Source of the DNA: an uncultured Pseudomonas sp.
GTDB taxonomy: Bacteria; Pseudomonadota; Gammaproteobacteria; Pseudomonadales; Pseudomonadaceae
Direction: 5' to 3'
Assembly (NCBI RefSeq): GCF_946885955.1
Contig: NZ_CAMPHI010000008.1
Location: 62,001 to 126,000 of the forward strand
Length of the DNA: 64,000 nt
The position numbers and the translations under genes were made by a program. Below, piece by piece: positions 52,808 to 61,578 of this stretch. Position 1 is the stretch's first letter; each line of letters opens with the position of its first letter. The notes under the pieces are model-generated. The model was not told the DNA's origin and did no database searches. It saw only the letters and a program-made list of their open reading frames with translations.

Positions 52808-54181
52808 ATGCAAATGAAAACAACCAAAACCCTGTTGCAAACCGGCGCATTGGCTATGTCCTTGCTGGCTTGCAGTGTGATGGCGGCGGTTTCGCCGGAC
52901 GAAGCCGCGAAGTTGGGCACCACCCTGACGCCGGTCGGCGCCGAAATGGCGGGCAATGCCGATGGCTCCATCCCGGCCTGGACCGGCGGTCTGCCGGTCG
53001 ATGCGGGTACTGCGGATGCAGCGGGCTTCCTGTCGGATCCGTTCCCAAATGAGCAGCCGCTGTTCACCATCACTGCGCAGAACGTCGATCAGTACAAAGA
53101 CAAGCTGACCCCTGGCCAGCTGGCGATGTTCAAGCGTTATCCCGAAACCTACAAGATGCCGGTGTTTACCACCCATCGTAGCGCCAGCATGCCGGAGAAG
53201 ATCCTGGCAGCGACCAAGGAAAACGCGGTCAACACTCGCCTGGTCGAGGGCGGCAACGGCCTGGAGAACTTCAAACAGGCCAACCCGTTCCCGATTCCGC
53301 AGAGTGGCCTGGAAGTCATCTGGAACCACATCACCCGTTATCGCGGTGGCAGCGTCAAGCGTCTGGTCACCCAGGCGACTCCGCAGGCCAACGGCTCCTA
53401 CAGCCTGGTGTATTTCCAGGACGAGTTCACCTTCCGTGGTGCGCTCGAAGATGCCGACACCAGCAAAGACAGCAACGTGCTGTTCTACTTCAAGCAGCGG
53501 GTAACCGCACCGTCGCGTCTGGCCGGTAACGTCCTGCTGGTTCACGAAACCCTGAACCAGGTGAAGGAGCCGCGTCTGGCGTGGCTGTACAACGCCGGTC
53601 AGCGTCGCGTGCGTCGCGCTCCGCAGGTGTCCTACGATGGTCCGGGTACCGCAGCCGATGGCCTGCGTACTTCCGACAACTTCGACATGTACAACGGTGC
53701 TCCTGACCGTTACGACTGGAAGCTGATCGGCAAGCAGGAAATCTATATTCCTTACAACACCTATCGTCTTGACTCGCCGAAGCTGAAATACAGCGAGATC
53801 ATCAAGGCCGGCCACATCAACCAGGATCTCAGCCGTTATGAGCTGCACCGCGTATGGCATGTGACCGCAACCCTGAAGCCGGGCGAGCGTCACATCTATG
53901 CCAAGCGTGACTTCTTCATCGACGAAGATACCTGGCAAGCCGCTGCCATCGACCACTACGACGGTCGCGGTACCCTGTGGCGTGTAGCTGAGGCCCATGC
54001 CCAGTACTACTACGACAAGAAGGTACCTTGGTACACCGTGGAAACCCTCTACGACTTGCTGTCCGGTCGTTACCTGGCCCTGGGTATGAAGAACGAAGAG
54101 AAAAGTGCTTACGAATTCGGCTACCCAGCCAAGGAAAGCGATTACACCCCGGCTGCCCTGCGTCAGTCCGGCGTGCGCTAA
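52808..54181 (+). CDS. DUF1329 family periplasmic protein
   Basis: A 457-residue secreted protein: signal peptide (residues 1-27, cleavage near VMAAV), then the DUF1329 body (LTPVGAEMAGNADGSIPAWTGG, NHITRYRGGSVKR, HRVWHVTATLKPGERHIYAKRDFFIDEDTWQ), which has a LolB/LolA-like lipoprotein-localisation fold character. GAGGA precedes the ATG at 52808. Operon partner of the DUF1302 gene and ends at a strong terminator. Probably carries or transfers a lipid-like molecule between membranes (inference). Confidence 0.88.
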   Translation: MQMKTTKTLLQTGALAMSLLACSVMAAVSPDEAAKLGTTLTPVGAEMAGNADGSIPAWTGGLPVDAGTADAAGFLSDPFPNEQPLFTITAQNVDQYKDKLTPGQLAMFKRYPETYKMPVFTTHRSASMPEKILAATKENAVNTRLVEGGNGLENFKQANPFPIPQSGLEVIWNHITRYRGGSVKRLVTQATPQANGSYSLVYFQDEFTFRGALEDADTSKDSNVLFYFKQRVTAPSRLAGNVLLVHETLNQVKEPRLAWLYNAGQRRVRRAPQVSYDGPGTAADGLRTSDNFDMYNGAPDRYDWKLIGKQEIYIPYNTYRLDSPKLKYSEIIKAGHINQDLSRYELHRVWHVTATLKPGERHIYAKRDFFIDEDTWQAAAIDHYDGRGTLWRVAEAHAQYYYDKKVPWYTVETLYDLLSGRYLALGMKNEEKSAYEFGYPAKESDYTPAALRQSGVR

Positions 54182-54202
54182 TAGCGTTGCTTGATGTAGA
54201 AG

Positions 54203-54232
54203 AAACCGGCCTCAGGGCCGGTTTTTTTTGCT
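54203..54232 (+). terminator. intrinsic terminator after the DUF1302/DUF1329 operon
   Basis: A 9-bp stem (aaaccggcc/ggccggttt) with 4-nt loop followed by a T8 run. Confidence 0.9.
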
Positions 54233-54538
54233 CGAAATTTCATGGGCACAGCGCCGCGTTACAGTTATATCGGCGATCCGTGGGCAGCGGCTGCACCGCC
54301 GAGGCTACGCTGTGGATTGTTTGTTTACACTCTGTTGCAGTTGCTTTGAATCACAAGTGGTCTAATGGCATCGTCTAAGCTGTAGGACCAGAGTCCGATT
54401 GGCGGTATTGCCTTAGCCAGTGTCTGGCTGGGCTTCTAATCCGCGGGGTAACGGACTAGTCTGCTGATCTGGAACGAGCCCGAACGTGAGCCTGAACATT
54501 GCGCGACTTGTGACTTATTCATTCAAGAAATACAGGTT
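54233..54538. other. intergenic region upstream of the MalT-like regulator gene
   Basis: About 305 bp containing no gene that I can support. It must hold the regulator's promoter, but I see no clear -35/-10 pair or repeat. Confidence 0.4.
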
Positions 54539-57274
54539 ATGACAGACCTATCCCGCCTGCACAGCCTCGCATGCCCTGCGGCACGCGCGGCTGACGGGCC
54601 TTTTTTTCGTCCACCACTGCCTGCCGGTTATGTACCCCGTCCGCGTCTGTGCGAAAGCCTGGCAACCGGTCTGGATGGGCGTTTGCTGTTGATCAGTGCC
54701 CCCGCTGGATTTGGTAAAAGCTCGTTGGCTATCGAGTTTTGCGAGCGCCTGCCTGAGCATTGGCGAAGTTTGTGGCTGGGATTGCGTGCCCGAGATGGCG
54801 ACCCGGGGCGTTTTCTCGAACGATTGCTCAATGGTCTGCAGCAGTTGATCCCGGGAATCGGCGAGGACGCCCTGGGTATCCTCAAGCTACGCCAGCGTCA
54901 TCAGCCGTTCGCGTTCGAGGAGTGGCTCGATAGCCTGCTCGACGACCTGACACTCAGGCTCGACGCCAGCCAGCCGATTCTGCTGGTGCTCGATGATTAC
55001 CACCTGGCTCAAGGGGCGGTGCTCGACCGCTGCCTGCAGTTCTTCCTCAATCACCTGCCTGCGGGGCTGTTGCTATTGGTGACCAGCCGCCAGCGGCCTG
55101 ACTGGCACCTGGCTCGTTTGCGTCTGTCGCGCCAGTTGTTGGAGTTGCACGAGCAGGACTTGCGGCTTACCGCGGATGAGACCGCTGAATTGCTGCACAG
55201 TCAGGACACGCGCTTGTCGGCGGAGGCCATGAGCGACCTTTTGCAACGCAGCGAAGGCTGGGTTGCCGGCCTGCGCCTGTGGCTGCTGGCTGCCAACGAA
55301 GGCGATGGCCATACCGAGTTGGCCCATGCGCCGCATGGCGCCGAAGGCTTGATCCGCGAGTATCTGCTGGAAGAGGTGATCGAACGTCAGTCGGAGGCTG
55401 TGCAGACGTTTCTGTATGAAACCGCATCGCTGGAACGCTTCTGTGCCGAATTGTGCGATGCCTTGCGCGACGCCCACGACAGCGCCGATATCCTGCAGCA
55501 TCTGCAGGCGCATCAGGTGTTCCTGGTGCCACTGGATGAGCAGGGCAAGTGGTTTCGCTATCACCATCTGTTTTCCGATCTGCTGCGTGCCCGCCCCGAA
55601 ACCGGTCTGTCGATGTCCAGTCTGCATTTGCGTGCCTGCCGCTGGTTTGGCAGCCAGGGCTTGCTCGACGAGGCCATCGAGCACGCGCTGCTCGCCGGGC
55701 AGCCGGATGTAGCGGCCAGCCTGGTACAGAATTTCTCCGAGGAGCAGTTACTGGCCGAGCAGAACGTGGCCATGTTGCTGCGCTGGAAGATGGGCCTGCC
55801 CGACAGCTTGCTGGCCAGTACGTCGCGCTTGATCATGCTCTATGGCTGGGCTCTGGCCCTGGCCTGTCAATTGGATGCAGCGCAGGAGCTGGTGGCTCGC
55901 CTCAGCCGTTTTCTGCCCGCGCCTTCGGCTGCCGAGCAGCAGGCATTGCTGGCCCAGTGGCTGGCGGTAAGCGGGGTGATCGCGCGCGGGCGCGGCGACA
56001 GCCAGCTGGCGCGTAACTACTGCATGGAAGCTCTCGCGGGGCTGCCGCATGAGCGCTACGGTCAGCGCTTGATGTGCCTGTCGACGCTGGCCAATCTTGC
56101 CGTAGTGCAGGGCGATCTGTGGCGTGCCCGGGGCTTGAATCGCGAGGCGCTTGAGCTGGCTCAGCGCATGGGCAACCCATTGTTCGAGGCGCTGGCGCAT
56201 TACGACCGTGCGCGCGTGTTGCAGGCGCGGGGCGAGATCGTCCGGGCGCTGGACGACGTTCGTCAGGGCTTGGACCTTTTGCAGGGGCTGCCGCAGCAGC
56301 GCCTGTATGCGGTGCGTGCGCGTCTGAGTCAGTTCGAAGGCTTTCTGCTCTGTCAGCGCTTGCGCGACGAGCCGGCCCGCCAGCGATTGCTCGCCGGCTT
56401 GGCCGAGGCGCGCGCCTGTCGGGATATCAGCGTGTTGGTCGGGCATTGCATGCTGGCCAGTCTGGAGGGGCGCAGCGGTCGCTTGCCCGAGGCGTTCGCC
56501 CAGCTCGCCGAAGCCGAGCGCCTGATGCACATCTGGGATATTCCGCCGATCTACTACCTGGCGATGATCACGGTGGTCAAATGCGAGCTGTGGATGATGC
56601 AGGGGCAGATCGAACTGGCGGGGGCCTGGCTCGATCGTCTGGCTGAGGCTTATGGTGGCGAGCGTCCGGCTGCGGCTCCTGAGTTTCATCCGCAGATGTC
56701 CTTGCATATCGACCTGCATCGCGCCTCCCTGGCACGCTTGCAAGGGCGGCTACCGGAGGCCGAACGCCGTTTGCGCGCGCTCAGTCAGCGGGCGCAAACT
56801 CAGGGCGGGTTGCTGATCGGTGCGTTTGCCCAGGTGCAGTTGACGCTGTTGTTGCTGGCCACCGGGCGCGAGCGCGAAGCACAGCAGCAACTTGCCTCGG
56901 CGCTGCAGGCCGCATCCGGCGGCGGATTGCTACCGTTCTATGAAATATTGGCGCACCAGCCGCAGTGGCTGCGCGAGCAATTGCGGGCCAGGCCCGGCTG
57001 CGCAGTCGGCCAGGCCCTGCTCAAGGAGCTGCCGGCGATCGAGTCCGAGCGGCTGGAGATTGGCAGTGGCACAGCGGCGGAGGCGCTGAGTTCGCGCGAG
57101 TTGGCGGTTCTGCGTCTGATCGCCCAGGGTTGCTCCAACCAGCAGATCAGCGAGCGGTTGTTCATCTCGCTGCATACGGTGAAGACCCACGCGCGGCATA
57201 TCAACAGCAAACTGGGCGTCGAGCGTCGTACCCAGGCGGTCGCACGTGCCAAGGGCTTGGGGCTGCTGGCCTGA
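54539..57274 (+). CDS. MalT-like STAND LuxR-family regulator
   Basis: A 911-residue signal-transduction ATPase regulator: Walker A SAPAGFGKSS near residue 58, Walker B LLVLDDYH, winged-helix and TPR-like helical sensor region (residues 400-800), and a C-terminal LuxR HTH (LSSRELAVLRLIAQGCSNQQISERLF, then LHTVKTHARHINSKLGV). Such proteins switch on nearby operons after binding ligand and ATP. The closest target is the DUF1302/DUF1329 operon upstream, possibly with the acyl-CoA synthetase and thiolase genes. Confidence 0.92.
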   Translation: MTDLSRLHSLACPAARAADGPFFRPPLPAGYVPRPRLCESLATGLDGRLLLISAPAGFGKSSLAIEFCERLPEHWRSLWLGLRARDGDPGRFLERLLNGLQQLIPGIGEDALGILKLRQRHQPFAFEEWLDSLLDDLTLRLDASQPILLVLDDYHLAQGAVLDRCLQFFLNHLPAGLLLLVTSRQRPDWHLARLRLSRQLLELHEQDLRLTADETAELLHSQDTRLSAEAMSDLLQRSEGWVAGLRLWLLAANEGDGHTELAHAPHGAEGLIREYLLEEVIERQSEAVQTFLYETASLERFCAELCDALRDAHDSADILQHLQAHQVFLVPLDEQGKWFRYHHLFSDLLRARPETGLSMSSLHLRACRWFGSQGLLDEAIEHALLAGQPDVAASLVQNFSEEQLLAEQNVAMLLRWKMGLPDSLLASTSRLIMLYGWALALACQLDAAQELVARLSRFLPAPSAAEQQALLAQWLAVSGVIARGRGDSQLARNYCMEALAGLPHERYGQRLMCLSTLANLAVVQGDLWRARGLNREALELAQRMGNPLFEALAHYDRARVLQARGEIVRALDDVRQGLDLLQGLPQQRLYAVRARLSQFEGFLLCQRLRDEPARQRLLAGLAEARACRDISVLVGHCMLASLEGRSGRLPEAFAQLAEAERLMHIWDIPPIYYLAMITVVKCELWMMQGQIELAGAWLDRLAEAYGGERPAAAPEFHPQMSLHIDLHRASLARLQGRLPEAERRLRALSQRAQTQGGLLIGAFAQVQLTLLLLATGREREAQQQLASALQAASGGGLLPFYEILAHQPQWLREQLRARPGCAVGQALLKELPAIESERLEIGSGTAAEALSSRELAVLRLIAQGCSNQQISERLFISLHTVKTHARHINSKLGVERRTQAVARAKGLGLLA

Positions 57275-57301
57275 TACCGCCCGCTGCAATCGCGTGGATG
57301 G

Positions 57302-58135
57302 TCAGGCGGCGGAGGCCGGGGTATCGAACTCTTCGCGGTAGCGTTCGACGAGGTAGAGATTGTCGTGCTGCCAGGGGTGAAAATCCCTGCGATAGAAATC
57401 GCAATAGCCCTTGACCAGCTTGCGGTAGATACCGTCCTTGCCCCATAGCCAGATCAGGCCGTCGCGCCATATTCGCCAGCTGCAGAGCAAACCGTCGCGC
57501 CTGAGCATATGGATCAGGCCTTTCAGGGTGTCGACGGTAAAAAAGAAGGTGCTTTGCAGCATCGCTCGGCGGCGCAGCCAAACGTTACCGCTGACCAGAG
57601 CATATACATCGAAGGCCACCGCCTTGTGCTCGGTCTCTTCCAGTGCATGCCAGCGCCAGAGCTTGGCCAGTTGCGGGTCGGCGCCTTCCAGCCAGAGTGG
57701 GTCCTTGAGCAGGGCATCGGCCATTATCGCGGTGAGGTGCTCCACCGCGCAGGTCGCGGCCAACTGCATCTCGGCAGAGAGATGCTTGTGCACGAAAGCC
57801 AGGCGACGCTTCAGGCCGTGTTCGAGGTAGTCGATGTCATAGCCGAGTTCACGCAGGCATTCGCTGTAACGTAGATGCTCGCGACTATGATGGCCTTCCT
57901 GGCCGATGAAACCACGCACCTGCTCCTGCAGCAGCGGATCTTCGATTTGTCCGCGAAAGTGCCGTACCGAATCGATAAAGAAACGCTCGCCATCGGGGAA
58001 CAGCACCGACATGGCGTTGAACAGATGGGTCTTGAAGGCATCGCCGCCGTGCCAATGGCGAGGCATGGAGGAGGGCAGGCCCCCGTCCAGTTTGCGGGGG
58101 CGAATAGTCAAACCTTTCGGCGTGGTGCTGGGCAT
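57302..58135 (-). CDS. PF10118 metal-dependent hydrolase family (ferritin-like diiron)
   Basis: A 277-residue all-helical protein. Metal-ligand motifs resemble ferritin-like diiron sites: GQEGHHSREH (E-x2-H), CAVEHLTA, and HALEETEHKAVAFD (E-E-x2-H). The family is annotated as predicted metal-dependent hydrolase, but the ligands would also suit an oxygenase. It is divergent from the AraC regulator gene, a common arrangement for regulated lipid or steroid-type catabolism. Substrate unknown. Confidence 0.85.
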   Translation of the reverse strand: MPSTTPKGLTIRPRKLDGGLPSSMPRHWHGGDAFKTHLFNAMSVLFPDGERFFIDSVRHFRGQIEDPLLQEQVRGFIGQEGHHSREHLRYSECLRELGYDIDYLEHGLKRRLAFVHKHLSAEMQLAATCAVEHLTAIMADALLKDPLWLEGADPQLAKLWRWHALEETEHKAVAFDVYALVSGNVWLRRRAMLQSTFFFTVDTLKGLIHMLRRDGLLCSWRIWRDGLIWLWGKDGIYRKLVKGYCDFYRRDFHPWQHDNLYLVERYREEFDTPASAA

Positions 58136-58292
58136 GCGACCTCCTGGAATCTGCCAATCGTGACAGGCCGGCCCTGCGGCCCGGGTCGACTGCGACGAAT
58201 GACTAAACTATGGGCTTGCCGGGCTTTGGCGGACAAGGTTATCTTCAGCCAATAATCAGGTCATATATGGCCATCGCTTGTTTCGGAAATCG

Positions 58293-59315
58293 ATGAAAGC
58301 ATCGCTGAGTTTCACCACCGAGCGTGTGCCGATGGCTTACGTCGGCGTGCTGCTCGATCTGGTCGAGGAGTTGGGCGTGCCGCGCGCGCAGCTATTGGCC
58401 GAAGCGCAGGTGCGACCCGAACTGCTGGAAAATCCCCAAGGGCGACTGGCATTCGCCGATTACCGGCTGTTGGTCGATTGTGCCCTGACGCGCAGCGAGG
58501 AACCGGCGCTGGGCTTGCTCCTGGGGCAGCGGCTGAATCTGGCGACTCATGGCATTCTCGGTTACGCGGTGCTATCGAGCGCCAACCTGGGCAAGGCCAT
58601 TCAGTTCGCCATCAAGTATTACCGCGTGCTGGGTCTCAGCTATGAGCTGGAAGTGGTCGAACGGGATTCGCGGGTCGAACTGCGCGCCGTCGAGTCCATG
58701 CCGTTGGGTCCCTTGGGCCGGTTCATCGCCGAGGGCCTGGTGGCCAATCTGCATGGCATTGCGCATTTTCTGCTCGGTGAGCGGCTGCGGGACATCGCAG
58801 TCGGCTTCGCTCACGCGGCGCCGGATTACGCCGCGCGTTACGAGCAGGTATTCGGCGTGCCCGTGGCATTCGATCAGCCTTACCATTACCTGAGTATTCC
58901 CGCGGCCTATCTGGCGCGGCCAATGGCCCTGGCCAATCCGGCCACCGTCCAGATGTGCGAGCAGCAATGCGAAGCGCTACTCGCCAGCCTGGATGTGCAC
59001 GATGACCTGCTGACCCGATTGCGCCGTTTACTACTGGCCCGCCCTGGCGACTTTCCCGACCTGGCCAGCGCGGCCTCGGCCTTGCACACCAGTGGCCGCA
59101 GCCTACGCCGACATCTGGCGAAAATGGACAGCAGTTATCAGCAGGTACTCGACGAAGTCCGCAAAAAGCTGGCATTGCAATACCTCGCCGCCACCCATCT
59201 GCCGCTGTATGAAATAGCCTATCTGCTGGGCTTCAACGACCCGTCCAATTTTCGTCGCGCCTTCAAGAAGTGGACCGGCAAGCCGCCCAGCGATTACCGC
59301 ACCGGGGAGTCCTAA
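58293..59315 (+). CDS. AraC-family regulator, OruR/ArgR-like (arabinose-binding-domain type)
   Basis: A 340-residue regulator with the N-terminal 'arabinose_bd' domain (VLLDLVEELGVPRAQLLAEAQV..., HGILGYAVLSSANLGKAIQFAIKYYRVL) and a C-terminal AraC double HTH (TSGRSLRRHLAKMDSSYQQVLDEVRKKLALQYL, EIAYLLGFNDPSNFRRAFKKWTGKPPSDYR). Relatives control ornithine, lipid or sterol use. ATG 58293 is the likely start. Probably regulates the divergent PF10118 gene. Confidence 0.9.
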   Translation: MKASLSFTTERVPMAYVGVLLDLVEELGVPRAQLLAEAQVRPELLENPQGRLAFADYRLLVDCALTRSEEPALGLLLGQRLNLATHGILGYAVLSSANLGKAIQFAIKYYRVLGLSYELEVVERDSRVELRAVESMPLGPLGRFIAEGLVANLHGIAHFLLGERLRDIAVGFAHAAPDYAARYEQVFGVPVAFDQPYHYLSIPAAYLARPMALANPATVQMCEQQCEALLASLDVHDDLLTRLRRLLLARPGDFPDLASAASALHTSGRSLRRHLAKMDSSYQQVLDEVRKKLALQYLAATHLPLYEIAYLLGFNDPSNFRRAFKKWTGKPPSDYRTGES

Positions 59316-59481
59316 TCGCCCTGGTTCCCACGGTTGCAGCTCCAGGGCCCAGCGCAGCGTCTTGCCCGTCAGTGTCGAAAAGCGACAGGGTAAGCCCGTT
59401 CGCGATAGTCCGTTTTATAGAAGTGGCCGATCGCTGGAAAGTGTTATCGCCATAGAAATAATTCCTCTGGTCGTAACGATT

Positions 59482-60126
59482 TCAAACGGTGGTAAGGCTA
59501 GCGAGCAGGGCTTCGATGCCGCCAAAGAGAGCATTGGAGTCGACCAGACGGCGATTTTGACCCTGAGCAGCAATCAGGGCTGGAACGCCGCGCGCGCCGA
59601 ATTGGCGCATTGCGGTTCGGCCGCTCTCGATGCGGGTGCGATTGGCGGATAGCAGAGCCTCGTCTGGGGCGCTGAAACGTAGCGCCGCATCCTTCAACGA
59701 CAAGGTTTCGAGGACATCCGCGATGACGGTCGGGTCGCCATTGTCGCGCCCATCCACATAGCGGCTGCGCTGGATGGCCGCGAGGGCTTCGAGCTCCTGC
59801 TCGGGCGCCGTCAGCCGAACGGCCGTCAGTGCAAGCGTTGCCGGCCCCGAATCGACGCGTGCTTTGCGGTTGCCCAGCACATTGCGGCGATAGGCCTCGC
59901 TGAAGGGCTGGCCGGAAAGCCGCGCGATGCGCTGGTCGGCGTCCCAGGCGTGGGCCGCGAAGGCGTCGTTCATCGCGAATGCGCCCTCGTCGGCGAACAG
60001 CCCGGTCGGAACCAAGTCGACGCCATAACCGCCGCGCTCCATAAGCGCATCCAGCGTTGGCGATGCGCCGTAACACCAGCCGCACAGGGGATCGAAAAGA
60101 TAGGTAAAACTCAGGGTTTCAGTCAT
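59482..60126 (-). CDS. DsbA-family (FrnE-like) thioredoxin-fold protein
   Basis: A 214-residue DsbA-like protein without signal peptide: active-site CGWC in FDPLCGWCYGASPTL, helical insert, and the cis-Pro region GVPALIAA. Cytoplasmic DsbA-like proteins of this group (CPBP/FrnE type) act as oxidoreductases or isomerases under thiol stress. ATG 60126 follows a weak gaaagg site. Lies 70 bp downstream of the NAD(P)-binding gene, same direction. Confidence 0.85.
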   Translation of the reverse strand: MTETLSFTYLFDPLCGWCYGASPTLDALMERGGYGVDLVPTGLFADEGAFAMNDAFAAHAWDADQRIARLSGQPFSEAYRRNVLGNRKARVDSGPATLALTAVRLTAPEQELEALAAIQRSRYVDGRDNGDPTVIADVLETLSLKDAALRFSAPDEALLSANRTRIESGRTAMRQFGARGVPALIAAQGQNRRLVDSNALFGGIEALLASLTTV

Positions 60127-60196
60127 GCCGTCAGGGCCTTTCGTCAGGAGATGGCCGGCCATGCTCAGGCCGGCATTGATTCGCTGCAGCGCCGGA

Positions 60197-60820
60197 TCAG
60201 TATCCGACCGTGAAGCGTTGCCGCAGATGTCGGGGTTGCTCGATCTCGTCGACCATGGCGATGGCGAAGTCCTCGAAGGAAATGCTGCTGCCGTTTTCGT
60301 TCGCCAGGAGCTGGTCGCCGCCGCGACGGAACGTGCCGGTGCGCTCGCCGGGCACGAACAAGGCGGAGGGCGAGAGGAAGGTCCAGTCCAGATCCTCGGC
60401 TGTCTTCAACAAATCGAGGAATGCCGCGCCAGCCAGCGCCTCCTGCTTGTACTGCGCCGGGAAGCTCGGCTGATCGACCAGGCGCTGCCCTGGCGCCACT
60501 TCCAGGCTGCCCGCGCCGCCGACGACCAGATAGCGTTTGACGCCCGAGGCGCGCACGGCTTCGATCAGGATGTGCGGATCGCTGCTGAGAAAATGCACCG
60601 AACTGATTACCGCGTCGTGGCCCTTCAGCAGCGCAGACAACCCCTTCTTGTCGAGCACATCACCCTGCTTCGCAGTTACGCCGGGCAAAGCCGCAACGTT
60701 TTCTGGATGGCGCGCGATCGCCGTTACCTTGTGCCCGCGGTCGGACAGCTCCTTGAGAATTCGCGAGCCGGCATTGCCGGACGCACCGATAAGCGCGATG
60801 TGTGTCATGTGAGGTGCCAT
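60197..60820 (-). CDS. NAD(P)-binding atypical SDR (YwnB-like)
   Basis: A 207-residue NAD(P)-binding Rossmann protein of the YwnB/NmrA-like kind: dinucleotide motif ALIGASGNAGSRIL, then HDAVISSVHF and YLVVGGAGSLEV. Lacks the YxxxK catalytic pair of classical SDRs. Start either 60820 (MAPHMTHIAL, ggaat upstream) or 60808. Divergent from the HxlR regulator gene, a typical quinone/electrophile-response arrangement. Confidence 0.87.
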   Translation of the reverse strand: MAPHMTHIALIGASGNAGSRILKELSDRGHKVTAIARHPENVAALPGVTAKQGDVLDKKGLSALLKGHDAVISSVHFLSSDPHILIEAVRASGVKRYLVVGGAGSLEVAPGQRLVDQPSFPAQYKQEALAGAAFLDLLKTAEDLDWTFLSPSALFVPGERTGTFRRGGDQLLANENGSSISFEDFAIAMVDEIEQPRHLRQRFTVGY

Positions 60821-60838
60821 GATTCTGGATTCCTGTAT

Positions 60839-60929
60839 GGTCTGGAATGTAGACCGGGCCGAGTCTATGATGCGTTCACGACCTCCACAAGAAGTCATCT
60901 CCAAGCGACCTGGTCACTGTCGTGTGACC
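60839..60929. promoter_or_regulatory. HxlR-type divergent control region with two inverted repeats
   Basis: Two inverted repeats lie between the divergent genes: ggtct-N7-agacc at 60839-60855 near the NAD(P)-binding gene and ggtcac-N6-gtgacc at 60912-60929 near the hxlR start. Either could be the regulator's operator; both share the ggtc/gacc core. Confidence 0.4.
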
Positions 60930-60946
60930 TGAGGAACCCACTCAGC

Positions 60947-61327
60947 ATGTCCGAAACGATTGCGCGCGAGCCGTTCACATTCGAGCAACCCTGTCCCATT
61001 CGGGACATTCTCGATCGCATTGGCGATCAATGGAGCTTGCTCATCCTGGCAACCTTGGAAGGTGGAACCTTGCGTTTCAACGCGCTTTCGCGAGAAGTCG
61101 GCGATATCTCCAAGCAGATGCTTTCTCGAACCTTGCGCCGCCTGGAGCAGGACGGTTTCATCCGGCGCACCCTCTACCCGGAAGTGCCGCCGCGTGTGGA
61201 ATACGAGCTGACGGCGTTGGGCCGCTCCTTTCTCGTTCCGCTGAAAGGCCTGATCGTCTGGGCGGACGAACACCACCGGGCGATTTGCGAGGCGCGCAAG
61301 GAATATTCGGACAGGGCAATGAGCTGA
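60947..61327 (+). CDS. HxlR/DUF24-family redox-sensing regulator
   Basis: A 126-residue winged-helix HxlR protein: PCPIRDILDRIGDQWSLLIL, RFNALSREVGDISKQMLSRTLRRLEQDGFI, wing VPPRVEYELTALG. The single conserved N-terminal Cys (Cys16, EQPCPIRD) is the residue through which YodB/HypR/QorR relatives sense quinones, aldehydes or disulfide stress. Likely controls the divergent NAD(P)-binding and DsbA-like genes. Confidence 0.9.
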   Translation: MSETIAREPFTFEQPCPIRDILDRIGDQWSLLILATLEGGTLRFNALSREVGDISKQMLSRTLRRLEQDGFIRRTLYPEVPPRVEYELTALGRSFLVPLKGLIVWADEHHRAICEARKEYSDRAMS

Positions 61328-61506
61328 GCAGCCGCTCTCGCACCAATACGCCCGACAGCGCCGGATACGGTTTCCAGCATCGCCAGGGTCTGTCGGGGTC
61401 AACCACAACATCTGATATGGGCAGGCCACTGAGATGAACCTGCCTTGGTTAACGTTTCTCATGTCGAACGTGCCGCAAATGTGCCATTCCACCTGCCGGA
61501 GCCCCC

Positions 61507-61578
61507 ATGCAAGCCGCTAAAATTGCACTAATCCGCGAAACCTTCCCCGTCGGGCCTTTGCAGTGCAACTGCAAAATT
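61507..61578 (+). pseudogene. truncated 5' end of an MBL-fold hydrolase gene at an integration junction
   Basis: Starts MQAAKIALIRETFPVGPLQC then NCKI and stop. The FPVGPLQCNC opening is that of a conserved metallo-beta-lactamase-fold (glyoxalase II-like) hydrolase of about 210-215 residues, which continues NCTIIGD. Homology ends at about 61572, where DNA of different character begins. The rest is expected beyond the far end of the inserted element, outside this window. A proper gccggag ribosome site precedes the ATG. Confidence 0.65.
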
